Of a DNA stretch of 16,464 nucleotides, positions 1-7,688 are shown piece after piece (the stretch's first letter is position 1; every line of letters starts with the position of its first letter). The translations under genes were made by a program, and so were the position numbers. The stretch covers positions 1 to 16,464 of the forward strand of contig JAICSB010000027.1 of NCBI GenBank assembly GCA_025937115.1, read 5' to 3'. The notes below the pieces were generated by a model, which saw nothing but the letters and a program-made list of their open reading frames with translations, searched no databases and was not told the DNA's origin. This DNA is from Pseudonocardiaceae bacterium (lineage in GTDB: Bacteria > Actinomycetota > Actinomycetes > Mycobacteriales > Pseudonocardiaceae).

Positions 1-946
1 CCGGGCGGGGGCCGATGCCGGCCCGCTCGAGGATCTCCGGGATGCCCCGCTCGTAGCCGAAGGCCATCACATGCGCCCCGGCGACCCCGGAGATCTCGGT
101 GAGCCGCTGGATGATCTCGACGCAGATCTGCATGCCCTCATCGGCGACCCGGTCCGCCGGTACGCCGCGCAACCGGCGGATCATGGCGTCGGGCACGTGG
201 ATGCCGGGCACCTTGGTGCTGATGTACTCCAGCGCGCGCAGCGACCGCACCGGGCCCACGCCCGCGATCACCGCACACGTACGGTCGATGCCCAGATCGC
301 GGACATCGGCCATGAACCGCTCGAAGATGCCGAGGTCGAAGACGAACTGGGTCTGTGCGAACTCGGCTCCGGCCGCGACCTTCTTGGCCAGCCGGCGGGC
401 CCGGAAGCTGATCGGCGGGGAGAACGGGTTCTCCACCGTGCCGATCAACCAGTGCGGCGCGGGATCGACCCGCCGCCCGGACAGCAGCCGCCCCTGGTCG
501 CGCATCGTCCTCGCCGTCCACACCAGTTGAACCCCGTCGATGTCGAAGACCGCCTTGGCGTCCGGGTGGTCGCCGAAGCGGGGGTGGTCGCCGGTGAGCA
601 GCAGGATGTTGGGGATGCCCAGGGCCGCGGCCGAGATCAGGTCGGACTGCAGGGCGATCCGGTTGCGGTCCCGGCAGGTCAGCTGCATCACCGGCTCGAC
701 GCCGGCGGACATAGCCAGCAGGCTGCCCGCGAAGCTCGACAGCCGGACGTGGGCGCTCTGATTGTCGGTGACGTTGGCCGCGTCGACCCAGCCTCTTAAT
801 AAGTCCGCCTTCTTGGCTATCGCGGCCGGGTCGGCACCACGGGGCGGACCGATCTCGGCGGTCACCACGAACCGGCCGGAGGCCAGGGCCCGGCGCAGCC
901 GTCCGCTGACCGGGACTTGGCCATTGCCAGCGGCACCGACGGTCAC
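1..946 (-). CDS. metF: methylenetetrahydrofolate reductase (MetF), 3' end cut by window edge
   Basis: MetF-type flavoprotein that reduces 5,10-methylene-THF to 5-methyl-THF, the methyl donor for methionine synthesis. The visible 315 residues run on into the window edge without a stop. The N-terminus reads FVVTAEIGPPRGADP, the beta1 region carrying the conserved glutamate of the family. Further TIM-barrel motifs are VTDNQSAHVRLS (about residue 59), MQLTCRDRNR (about 86), ILLLTGDHPRFGDHPDAK (about 113) and FAQTQFVFDL (about 198). The start is GTG at 946, inside a GTGA overlap with the stop of the MetV-like gene upstream, so translation is probably coupled. The pairing with a separate MetV-like subunit resembles acetogen MetVF more than the single-chain E. 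coli enzyme. The electron donor cannot be read from the sequence. Family assignment is firm; the physiological role is inferred. Confidence 0.87.
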   Translation of the reverse strand, partial: MTVGAAGNGQVPVSGRLRRALASGRFVVTAEIGPPRGADPAAIAKKADLLRGWVDAANVTDNQSAHVRLSSFAGSLLAMSAGVEPVMQLTCRDRNRIALQSDLISAAALGIPNILLLTGDHPRFGDHPDAKAVFDIDGVQLVWTARTMRDQGRLLSGRRVDPAPHWLIGTVENPFSPPISFRARRLAKKVAAGAEFAQTQFVFDLGIFERFMADVRDLGIDRTCAVIAGVGPVRSLRALEYISTKVPGIHVPDAMIRRLRGVPADRVADEGMQICVEIIQRLTEISGVAGAHVMAFGYERGIPEILERAGIGPRP

Positions 947-1518
947 AACGGCTTACCCGGATCGTTGCGGTGAACGATAGGCAGCTGACGCCGACCATCG
1001 GCGGAGGTCCACATCCCCTCGTCGCGGCCCTGCCAGTAATTCACCCAGGAGCTGCGCCCCCACTGCCGGTGATCGATCGGGCGCTGCAGCAGGCTGAGAT
1101 CCTCGACCCTGCCCTCGGCCTCAGCACGCTCGAAAGCGACCAACCACACGCACCGCACGTCGGGACTCACCTCGCACATGCCGGTGGGTGACACCCCACC
1201 GCACGGGCCGTTGCGCAGTTGCTTCGGACAGGTCATCGGGCAGGCGTAACCCGTCGCGGGCAGTGCGCACTGACCGCACATCCGGCATCCGAAGATGGCC
1301 CCTTTGATCCGCTCCTCAGCCGCGGTGAACAGCCGGTTCGCCGTCGGGTTGCGCTCCAGCCAGGCGGCCAACCGTCGGTACACCGGGTTCGGTGCCAGCA
1401 GGTGGTGCAACCGGTAGAGAGTTCGTGCCGACACCGAGGGCGTGACCGGGGTAGGCCAGCCCGCGTGGCGCCGCTCGGGGGCGGCGCCGATCCGATCGAG
1501 ATGTTTCCGGGTCGGCAT
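943..1518 (-). CDS. MetV-like cysteine-rich MTHFR C-terminal-domain protein
   Basis: A 191-residue protein of the methylenetetrahydrofolate reductase C-terminal-domain family, which includes MetV, the partner of MetF in acetogens. Residues 1-70 are basic and helical-looking. The core holds eight cysteines at residues 78, 81, 84, 93, 97, 106, 115 and 123, in the motifs CRMCGQC, CPMTCPKQ and RNGPCGG, the family signature for metal (zinc or Fe-S) binding. The ATG at 1518 was chosen because it sits in an ATGA overlap with the upstream stop; an in-frame start at 1557 would add 13 residues inside the upstream gene. Its 3' end overlaps the metF start by 4 nt. It probably forms a complex with MetF and may carry electrons to its flavin. 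Which metal it binds cannot be told from sequence. Confidence 0.8.
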   Translation of the reverse strand: MPTRKHLDRIGAAPERRHAGWPTPVTPSVSARTLYRLHHLLAPNPVYRRLAAWLERNPTANRLFTAAEERIKGAIFGCRMCGQCALPATGYACPMTCPKQLRNGPCGGVSPTGMCEVSPDVRCVWLVAFERAEAEGRVEDLSLLQRPIDHRQWGRSSWVNYWQGRDEGMWTSADGRRQLPIVHRNDPGKPL

Positions 1519-1694
1519 CAGGGACCCGCTGCGAGGCGGTTGAAGCCCGCCCCGCACCTCCGAGCGACCGTCGCACGGAGGTGCTCGATCTCCCGGCGGA
1601 GTAGCTCTACGGCCTCTACCTCAGGGACTCGGACGGTGTCCTGTGTTGCCGGTAGGGGGCATCCGCAATGCGGGCAGTTGAGGTCGTGCACCAT
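1518..1694 (-). CDS. 58-residue CPHC zinc-ribbon-like small protein
   Basis: A short ORF of 58 residues starting MVHDLNCPHCGCPLPATQ. The ATG at 1694 is preceded by AGGAGG with about 5 nt spacing, the best Shine-Dalgarno in this part of the window, and the stop overlaps the MetV-like start as ATGA. Residues 7-12 give CPHCGC, a half zinc knuckle. The remainder (about residues 22-48) is a charged, probably helical segment with Leu/Val spacing, and one further cysteine lies near the end. I do not recognise a named family. The same frame is open upstream to 1871, but the ribosome binding site argues for 1694. Its place at the head of the metV-metF operon suggests a link to methylfolate synthesis, for example metal supply or assembly, which is inference only. 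Confidence 0.6.
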   Translation of the reverse strand: MVHDLNCPHCGCPLPATQDTVRVPEVEAVELLRREIEHLRATVARRCGAGFNRLAAGP

Positions 1695-1892
1695 CTCAGC
1701 CTCCTGACACCGCATGGCCTCGCCGGTGATGCGGACCACCCCACTTAGTGAAGAGGCTGCGCGCGTGCGGAACAACCGGGTCCGAACACGAAATCGCCGG
1801 CTACTCGTTTGTGGCTTGGCCACAAGCGCGGCAGGAGCCACTGGCGGATACGCTCCGGGCGTCGCCGCCACACCAGCGCTCGAGGAGATGCG
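1695..1892. promoter_or_regulatory. divergent intergenic region between the metF operon and the YciI gene
   Basis: About 200 bp between two divergent starts must hold promoters for both. I see no clear -10/-35 pair and no recognisable SAM or cobalamin riboswitch core. The one notable element is an inverted repeat at 1809-1825 (TTGTGGC, 3-nt spacer, GCCACAA), a possible operator. Ribosome binding sites flank it on both sides: AGGAGG for the minus-strand gene and AGGAG for the plus-strand gene. Confidence 0.4.
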
Positions 1893-2189
1893 ATGACCTA
1901 CTTTCTCTACAAGCTCGTGCCTCCCCGACCTACTTTCTCCCTCGACATGACCGACGCTGAGTCAGCGATCATGGGAGACCACGTTGGCTACTGGACCAGC
2001 TTGGCGGCCGACGGCACCGCCGTCGTCTTCGGCGCAGTCGCCGACCCCGCTGGCATCTGGGGCCTCGCCGTGGTCGAAGCCGAGTCCGAACCCGACGTCC
2101 GTGCCCTCGGCGACGCCGACCCAGCCATCACCTCTGCATTGGCCACCTACGAGGTTTACCCAATGCCCGGCGCGATCGCCCGACGGTAA
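1893..2189 (+). CDS. YciI-family protein (YCII-related domain)
   Basis: A 98-residue protein matching the YCII-related fold across its whole length. The N-terminal strand (FLYKLVPPRPTF) is followed by a helix ending in DHVGYW with the conserved histidine at residue 30, then GTAVVFGAVADPAGIWGLAVVEAES, and DADPAI with the conserved aspartate at residue 76. The His/Asp pair forms the putative active site of the family, for which few members have a known reaction. The ATG at 1893 was chosen over upstream in-frame codons because AGGAG lies about 5 nt before it and the YCII fold begins there. It is divergent from the metV-metF operon and lies just outside the first direct repeat of the accessory island. 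No specific function can be assigned. Confidence 0.82.
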   Translation: MTYFLYKLVPPRPTFSLDMTDAESAIMGDHVGYWTSLAADGTAVVFGAVADPAGIWGLAVVEAESEPDVRALGDADPAITSALATYEVYPMPGAIARR

Positions 2190-2218
2190 CTCTCACCCGC
2201 GCTGCGCAATGGACTTTC

Positions 2219-2251
2219 TCCGTTGACAGCGGAATACTGGAGTTTCCCGAA
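2219..2251 (+). repeat. 33-bp direct repeat, copy 1 (left flank of accessory module)
   Basis: Matches 5647-5679 at 30 of 33 positions; the differences are a/g at 2226, t/c at 2238 and g/a at 2242. It contains TTGACAGCGGAATAC and TTTCCCGAA and ends 23 bp before the GTG of the AbiEi-like gene. The two copies enclose exactly the three genes of the module. It could be an attachment or target-site duplication, or a regulator-binding site. Confidence 0.75.
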
Positions 2252-2274
2252 TTTCGCCTGATGATGAGGACCAG

Positions 2275-3390
2275 GTGCCGTCCAAAGCAAGCTCCACCAC
2301 TGCCGAGCCGCCACCTGCGCGCGAGGTCGACGTGCTGCGGGGTGCTCTGGCGTTGCTCAAGGAGCGGTTGCCACCCGGCTGGGAAGCCAAGGTAACCGAA
2401 GATTTTGTCGTTCATGGTCGGCGTGTTGACGCCGTAGTGAGGTTGAACGGGTCAGATGGTGCGCGAGCCTTGCTCGTGATGGAAGCGAAACGATCGCTTG
2501 CGGTCCGGGATTTACCCGCGGTCGTCGAGCAGCTCCGCGCATACGTCGCTCGGCTTGCTGAACCGGAAATCCCAGCAGTACCCGTGGTGGTGGGGCGCTA
2601 CCTCGCCCCGTCTGTGCAGACGTGGCTGGAGAACCAGGGCGTGTCCTACATGGACGCGACTGGCAACCTTCGGATCGTCGTGGAGCGTCCGGCGCTGTAC
2701 CTGCGCAACGCCGGCGCGGATCGGGATCCTTGGCGTGGCCCCGGGCGCCCCCGCGGAACCTTGCGGGGCCCACCGGCAGCGAGGGTCGTTCGCGCACTCG
2801 TCGATTTCGCACCACCAATCACCGTTCCGGAACTCGTGCGTCGATCAGGCGCTTCGACGGGCGCGACATATCGGGTCGTGGAGTTCCTGGAGCAGGAACG
2901 GCTGATCGAGCGGGTTCCTCGCGGCCCGATCACGGCGGTGAAGTGGCGCGATCTTCTCGAGCGATGGAGTGAAGATTATTCGTTCCAGCGCAGCAATGCG
3001 GTGAGCGCCTATCTGCAACCGAGAGGCATCTCAGCCTTGCTGGGTAGTTTACGAGCATCGGTGGGCCTGCGTTACGCCTTGAGCGGGTCGCTCGCGGCGC
3101 AGCGGTTGGCACCCTGGGCGCCTCCCCGGCTGGCGATGCTCTACGTCGATGATCCAAAAATTGTGGCTGAGCAGTTAGATCTGCGAGTCGTGGACGTCGG
3201 GGCTAACGTATTGGTTGCCGTCGGTGACTACGATGTCGTCTTCGATCGCACTGTGGTGGCCGACGATGTAAACCTTGTCGCGCCCAGCCAAACCGCCGTG
3301 GACCTCCTTACCGCGCCAGGGCGAGGTCCCGCTGAGGCCCAAGCCTTGCTGGAATGGATGCAGACCCATGAGTCCGACTGGCGACGGTGA
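2275..3390 (+). CDS. AbiEi-like regulator/antitoxin with N-terminal PD-(D/E)XK-like region and winged helix
   Basis: A 371-residue protein resembling the actinobacterial AbiEi-type antitoxin/regulators paired with AbiEii-like nucleotidyltransferases. Residues 20-90 look like a restriction-endonuclease fold: VDAVV with D52, then VMEAKRS with E70 and K72. Residues 100-135 include VVVGRYLAP and YMDATGNLRI. A winged helix spans about 165-225 (VPELVRRSGASTGATYRVVEFL), and the C-terminal domain (about 230-371) contains YALSGSLAAQRLAPWAPP and ADLLTAPGRGPAEAQALL. The GTG at 2275 has AGGA about 6 nt upstream; nearby ATGs are out of frame. The 3' end overlaps the next gene by 23 nt, as in a coupled TA pair. 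In type IV TA systems the AbiEi protein represses its operon and counteracts the NTase; that role here is inferred by family. Whether the nuclease-like region is active is unknown. Confidence 0.72.
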   Translation: MPSKASSTTAEPPPAREVDVLRGALALLKERLPPGWEAKVTEDFVVHGRRVDAVVRLNGSDGARALLVMEAKRSLAVRDLPAVVEQLRAYVARLAEPEIPAVPVVVGRYLAPSVQTWLENQGVSYMDATGNLRIVVERPALYLRNAGADRDPWRGPGRPRGTLRGPPAARVVRALVDFAPPITVPELVRRSGASTGATYRVVEFLEQERLIERVPRGPITAVKWRDLLERWSEDYSFQRSNAVSAYLQPRGISALLGSLRASVGLRYALSGSLAAQRLAPWAPPRLAMLYVDDPKIVAEQLDLRVVDVGANVLVAVGDYDVVFDRTVVADDVNLVAPSQTAVDLLTAPGRGPAEAQALLEWMQTHESDWRR

Positions 3391-4204
3391 CCTCCTTGTC
3401 GCCGCGCGCGGCGCGCTGCTCGACGCGCTAGCGGCGCTCCACGCTCATCGTGACGCAGTGATCGTGATCGGGGCTCAGGCGATCTATTTGCATACCGGGG
3501 CGGGCGAGGTGGGGCTGGCCGAAGCCACCAAGGACAGCGACCTGGCGCTCGACACTAGGACCCTTTCTGCTGAGCCGCTTCTCGAACTGGCGATGGCCAC
3601 GGCGGGCTTCCGTCGTGATCTCCATTCTCCGCAACCCGGATCATGGCTCAATCCCTCCGGTATTCCTGTAGACCTCATGGTTCCCGAATCGTTGGCTGGC
3701 CCGTCCGGTCGGCGGGGGGCTCGAATCCCACCTCACTCCAAACACGCAGCCCGCCGCGCCGCAGGCCTGGAAGCCGCACTGATAGACCACGCCCCCATGG
3801 TGGTGAACGCCCTCGAACCTGGAGACGTCCGCGCCTTCGCCGCCAACGTCGCCGGCCCAGCCGCCCTACTAGCCGCCAAACTGCACAAGCTCGGTGAACG
3901 CCAAGCGATCCCGGGACGGCTTGTAGACAAGGACGCCCACGACCTCTACCGCTTGCTTCAAGTCATCCCCACTAACCGCTTGGCGGCGACTCTGCTTCGG
4001 CTCGTCCAGGACGAACTTGCGGGGATGGTTACGAAGCAGGCGCTGACCTATATGGATGCGCTATTCGCTGCTGGCCCAGGCGCCCTCGGCTCAACGATGG
4101 CAGGCCGAGCCGAAGAGGGCGTGGGCGATCCCAAAGTTGTCTCAGCTTCCGTGGCACTTCTTGCGCAAGATCTCCTGACAGCGGTCGAACATGAACCGGG
4201 CTGA
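3368..4204 (+). CDS. AbiEii-like nucleotidyltransferase (putative type IV TA toxin)
   Basis: A 278-residue DNA-polymerase-beta-type nucleotidyltransferase. Motif I is reduced to VIGAQAIYLHTG (G35-A36), followed by TKDSDLALD with D56 and D58, and IPVDLMVPE with D102, giving a plausible three-aspartate metal site. The AbiEii-like C-terminal half has AAKLHKLGER (K171, K174) and VDKDAHDLYRLL (D187-D192). AbiEii toxins transfer nucleotides to tRNA or other targets and block growth; this is known for the family and inferred here. The ATG at 3368 lies inside the upstream gene (23-nt overlap, different frame), which indicates coupling to the AbiEi-like partner. The same frame is open further upstream to 3275, but that would overlap the partner by more than 100 nt. 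The target cannot be told from sequence. Confidence 0.72.
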   Translation: MSPTGDGDLLVAARGALLDALAALHAHRDAVIVIGAQAIYLHTGAGEVGLAEATKDSDLALDTRTLSAEPLLELAMATAGFRRDLHSPQPGSWLNPSGIPVDLMVPESLAGPSGRRGARIPPHSKHAARRAAGLEAALIDHAPMVVNALEPGDVRAFAANVAGPAALLAAKLHKLGERQAIPGRLVDKDAHDLYRLLQVIPTNRLAATLLRLVQDELAGMVTKQALTYMDALFAAGPGALGSTMAGRAEEGVGDPKVVSASVALLAQDLLTAVEHEPG

Positions 4205-4242
4205 GATATCAGCAGCGGAGTGCGTCTCAGCTTTTCTCGTTT
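4201..4242 (+). terminator. possible attenuator/terminator between NTase and HEPN genes
   Basis: CTGAGA (4201-4206) can pair with TCTCAG (4225-4230) and is followed by the T-rich run CTTTTCTCGTTT. An alternative small hairpin, GCTGA with TCAGC (4200-4213), competes with it. Stems are short and the loop is long, so this is a weak call. If real, it would lower readthrough into the HEPN gene. Confidence 0.3.
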
Positions 4243-4266
4243 GCCGCCCGGAAATCGGTACCCGCG

Positions 4267-5574
4267 TTGCGCCGTAGCTCGCTGTCGTTGACGTCGCAGG
4301 TGTGGACCGCGGCACCTGAATTATTCACCAGCACTCCGGAGTTCGCCGCTGCCGCTGTGGCTTTGCAGCGCCTCGGCGGTGACCTGACCGCAGATGACCG
4401 GACTCAGACCGGCGTCGCCGCGCTGCTGGGCAGCGACAAGCAGTTCGACCCTCAAACCGTCGGGGCTGAGCTGACCCGTTACGCCGCACGCGGGGATGTT
4501 GAGCGTCTTTACCTGGTGGGGCTCAATGCCTGCGACCTCCCCGATGGCCCGGTTCTGGTCGCAGGTTGGGACCTGGTGCGGTTAGGTCGAAGCGGAGTCG
4601 AAGATCTGATGCCGGTACCCGCGGCGGCCAGGTTTATGCCCCAGCCCGGCTGGGATTTAACCGCCGCTGCGGCAACGTGGTGGCTGCGACGCTCCGCCGG
4701 TCGACAAGCTCGCCGCAAAGGCCGGGTTCTCGACTTCTCTGGTCGCGCCCTGTACGAACACGCCGCAGCTCCGCTACTAACCCTCGCGCTCGTCGACGAC
4801 GCAGCACGACAGCCACTTTCCAGCTATGTCGTCGACCGTGGTGTGGCGGTGCACCGTACTGGCGGGGAGGACCTGACTTACGACGACCTCCGGCACGGTC
4901 CGAACGACGAAGATGTGCACCCGGAGTTCCACGACCATGAGTCCTACAGCTACTTTGGCGGACGGCGGTCGCAGGCTGAGTGGCCGGAGTGGCGGCGTTT
5001 CTGCGAAGTCGTAGGACCAATGGTTGAGAGCGTCTATCAAAAGGCGAGCCAGGGGCACCAGGGCGCCGAACGGTTCACCCGTGCCGCTGGGCACTTCTTG
5101 GATGCTGTGATGCACGCGAGTCCCCACGGTCCGCCGCAACAACGCACCGTGCTGGAGTTCTCAATCGCGCTAGAGGTGCTCCTTGTGACTGGCAATTCAG
5201 AAGCTTCGCTACAGTTTCGCAACGGCGCAGCTTGGCTGAGTGGCCGCAATGACGCCGCGCGTAAGGCCATCCACGCGCATGCCAGAGATCTCTACAATGC
5301 GGGATCGAAATACCGGCACGCCGACAAACTACTGTCGTTGTACGACTCGCGTGATCATGACGCGCCACCCGCGAGTGGGAAAGTGTTCGACATCGCCACA
5401 GGCCGCGCGCTAGTTCGGAAGCTTCTGCTGCCCGGGCTCGCCGTCCTCGACAGCGGGATGCAGAAGTCGACAGCTGATCTTTGCGAGAGCGCCCAGTACC
5501 AGGCGGAGACTGGCCGCTGGATGTCCAACGTGGTCGACGAACTCTACTCCAGCCTGCAACCCTGGCACCGATGA
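4267..5574 (+). CDS. protein with C-terminal Apea-like HEPN domain
   Basis: A 435-residue protein. The N-terminal 280 residues are not recognised; they include a tryptophan-rich stretch near 129-141 and an acidic/aromatic segment (HPEFHDHESYSYFGG) near 217-231. Residues about 290-425 match the Apea-like HEPN pattern: SIALEVLLV (E303), then AAWLSGR, a helix with ARKAIHAHARDLYNAGSK, and YRHAD with H351. HEPN RNases use an R-x(4-6)-H motif; Apea-like members usually read R-S-x-x-x-H, and here the arginine position (346) is glycine, although R350 lies next to the histidine. The start is uncertain: the frame is open from 4195 but has no ATG; TTG 4267, TTG 4288 and GTG 4300 are candidates and none has a good ribosome binding site. 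It lies 62 nt after the NTase within the same repeats. HEPN and NTase proteins pair in known TA systems, so a joint role is plausible but inferred. Confidence 0.68.
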   Translation: MRRSSLSLTSQVWTAAPELFTSTPEFAAAAVALQRLGGDLTADDRTQTGVAALLGSDKQFDPQTVGAELTRYAARGDVERLYLVGLNACDLPDGPVLVAGWDLVRLGRSGVEDLMPVPAAARFMPQPGWDLTAAAATWWLRRSAGRQARRKGRVLDFSGRALYEHAAAPLLTLALVDDAARQPLSSYVVDRGVAVHRTGGEDLTYDDLRHGPNDEDVHPEFHDHESYSYFGGRRSQAEWPEWRRFCEVVGPMVESVYQKASQGHQGAERFTRAAGHFLDAVMHASPHGPPQQRTVLEFSIALEVLLVTGNSEASLQFRNGAAWLSGRNDAARKAIHAHARDLYNAGSKYRHADKLLSLYDSRDHDAPPASGKVFDIATGRALVRKLLLPGLAVLDSGMQKSTADLCESAQYQAETGRWMSNVVDELYSSLQPWHR

Positions 5575-5596
5575 CAGCACCACCATGGTGCTGTCA
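5572..5596 (+). terminator. hairpin overlapping the HEPN-gene stop codon
   Basis: Perfect inverted repeat: TGACAGCACCA (5572-5582), 3-nt loop, TGGTGCTGTCA (5586-5596). The stop TGA is its first three bases. No T-run follows, as is common in actinobacteria. Likely the terminator of the three-gene module. Confidence 0.6.
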
Positions 5597-5627
5597 GCGC
5601 TTGGCGAAGCCGATCAAGCTGCCTGAC

Positions 5628-5645
5628 CACGTCTAATGAGACGTG
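5628..5645 (+). terminator. second hairpin beside the right direct repeat
   Basis: CACGTCT (5628-5634), loop AATG, AGACGTG (5639-5645), followed by TTCCGTT. It abuts the right copy of the 33-bp direct repeat. It may be a back-up terminator or part of a recombination or binding site. Confidence 0.4.
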
Positions 5646-5646
5646 T

Positions 5647-5679
5647 TCCGTTGGCAGCGGAATACCGGAATTTCCCGAA
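5647..5679 (+). repeat. 33-bp direct repeat, copy 2 (right flank of accessory module)
   Basis: Same orientation as 2219-2251 with 30/33 identity. It lies 72 bp past the HEPN stop. Sequence similarity to copy 1 ends sharply at both edges, which argues for a discrete element rather than a longer decayed duplication. Confidence 0.75.
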
Positions 5680-6005
5680 CTCTCGTCGGCCCTCACCAGA
5701 TCACGGTAACAGTGGGATCGGCCAGGCCCCCGCCTCTACCGGATGGGGGCAGACACTGAATCACCAGCTCGGTCACCCTTCTTTTCGACGATGACGAGGC
5801 ATATTTCTCCACCGGGGAAACCTGGCATACCGACCGTTGAGCGCGTCCTGGTGGATACCCATGCGCTTTTCTGACTTCCACGGCGACTCGGGCGCTCGTT
5901 TCCTTCGCGCGACTCCTGGGCGTGCCGCTGCTGTCCAAGTGTTGCACGGCTCTACGCCGAGGGCCGGGCACCCGCTGACTCGAATGGCCGGAAACTCGTC
6001 AAGAT
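5680..6005. other. non-coding stretch between accessory module and guaA
   Basis: No convincing gene here. Open frames on both strands (for example 5693-5971 minus and 5837-6073 plus) give arginine- and serine-rich translations with no recognisable domain and no good ribosome binding site. One short reading frame on the plus strand (5791-5874) ends VERVLVDTHALF before a TGA; VLVDTHAL resembles the first strand of PIN-domain VapC toxins and may be a vestige. Confidence 0.45.
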
Positions 6006-6056
6006 CACGGTTTGTGTGTCTGAGGCGACAAACCGTGTCGTCTCAGACACACAAAC
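6006..6056 (-). terminator. long-stem hairpin downstream of guaA
   Basis: TTTGTGTGTCTGAGGCGACA (6011-6030) pairs with 6036-6055 over 20 bp with a single G-U type pair and a 5-nt loop; G6010-C6056 extends the stem to 21. It begins 37 nt after the guaA stop. A second, mutually exclusive pairing is possible: CACGGTTTGT (6006-6015) with ACAAACCGTG (6028-6037). Probably the terminator of the guanine operon; no T-run follows on the minus strand. Confidence 0.65.
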
Positions 6057-6092
6057 GACGATCTACGGCCTAGCTGAGCGCTGAGCCGCCGC

Positions 6093-7674
<1,582 letters not shown>

Positions 7675-7688
<14 letters not shown>

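Noticed and set aside
138..998. Minus-strand open frame of 286 codons over metF
   Set aside because: Arginine/proline-rich translation without domains; the overlapping frame from GTG 946 gives a full MetF barrel.
1695..1892. SAM or cobalamin riboswitch before the metF operon
   Set aside because: Expected for a methionine gene, but no conserved core motif is visible.
2219..2251. Repeat considered as a tRNA 3' end attachment site
   Set aside because: It has no T-arm or acceptor-like sequence and no tRNA gene is adjacent, and I see no integrase gene in the island.
5693..5971. Minus-strand open frame of 92 codons in the gap before guaA
   Set aside because: No recognisable domain, no good ribosome binding site, and composition typical of a chance frame in high-GC DNA.
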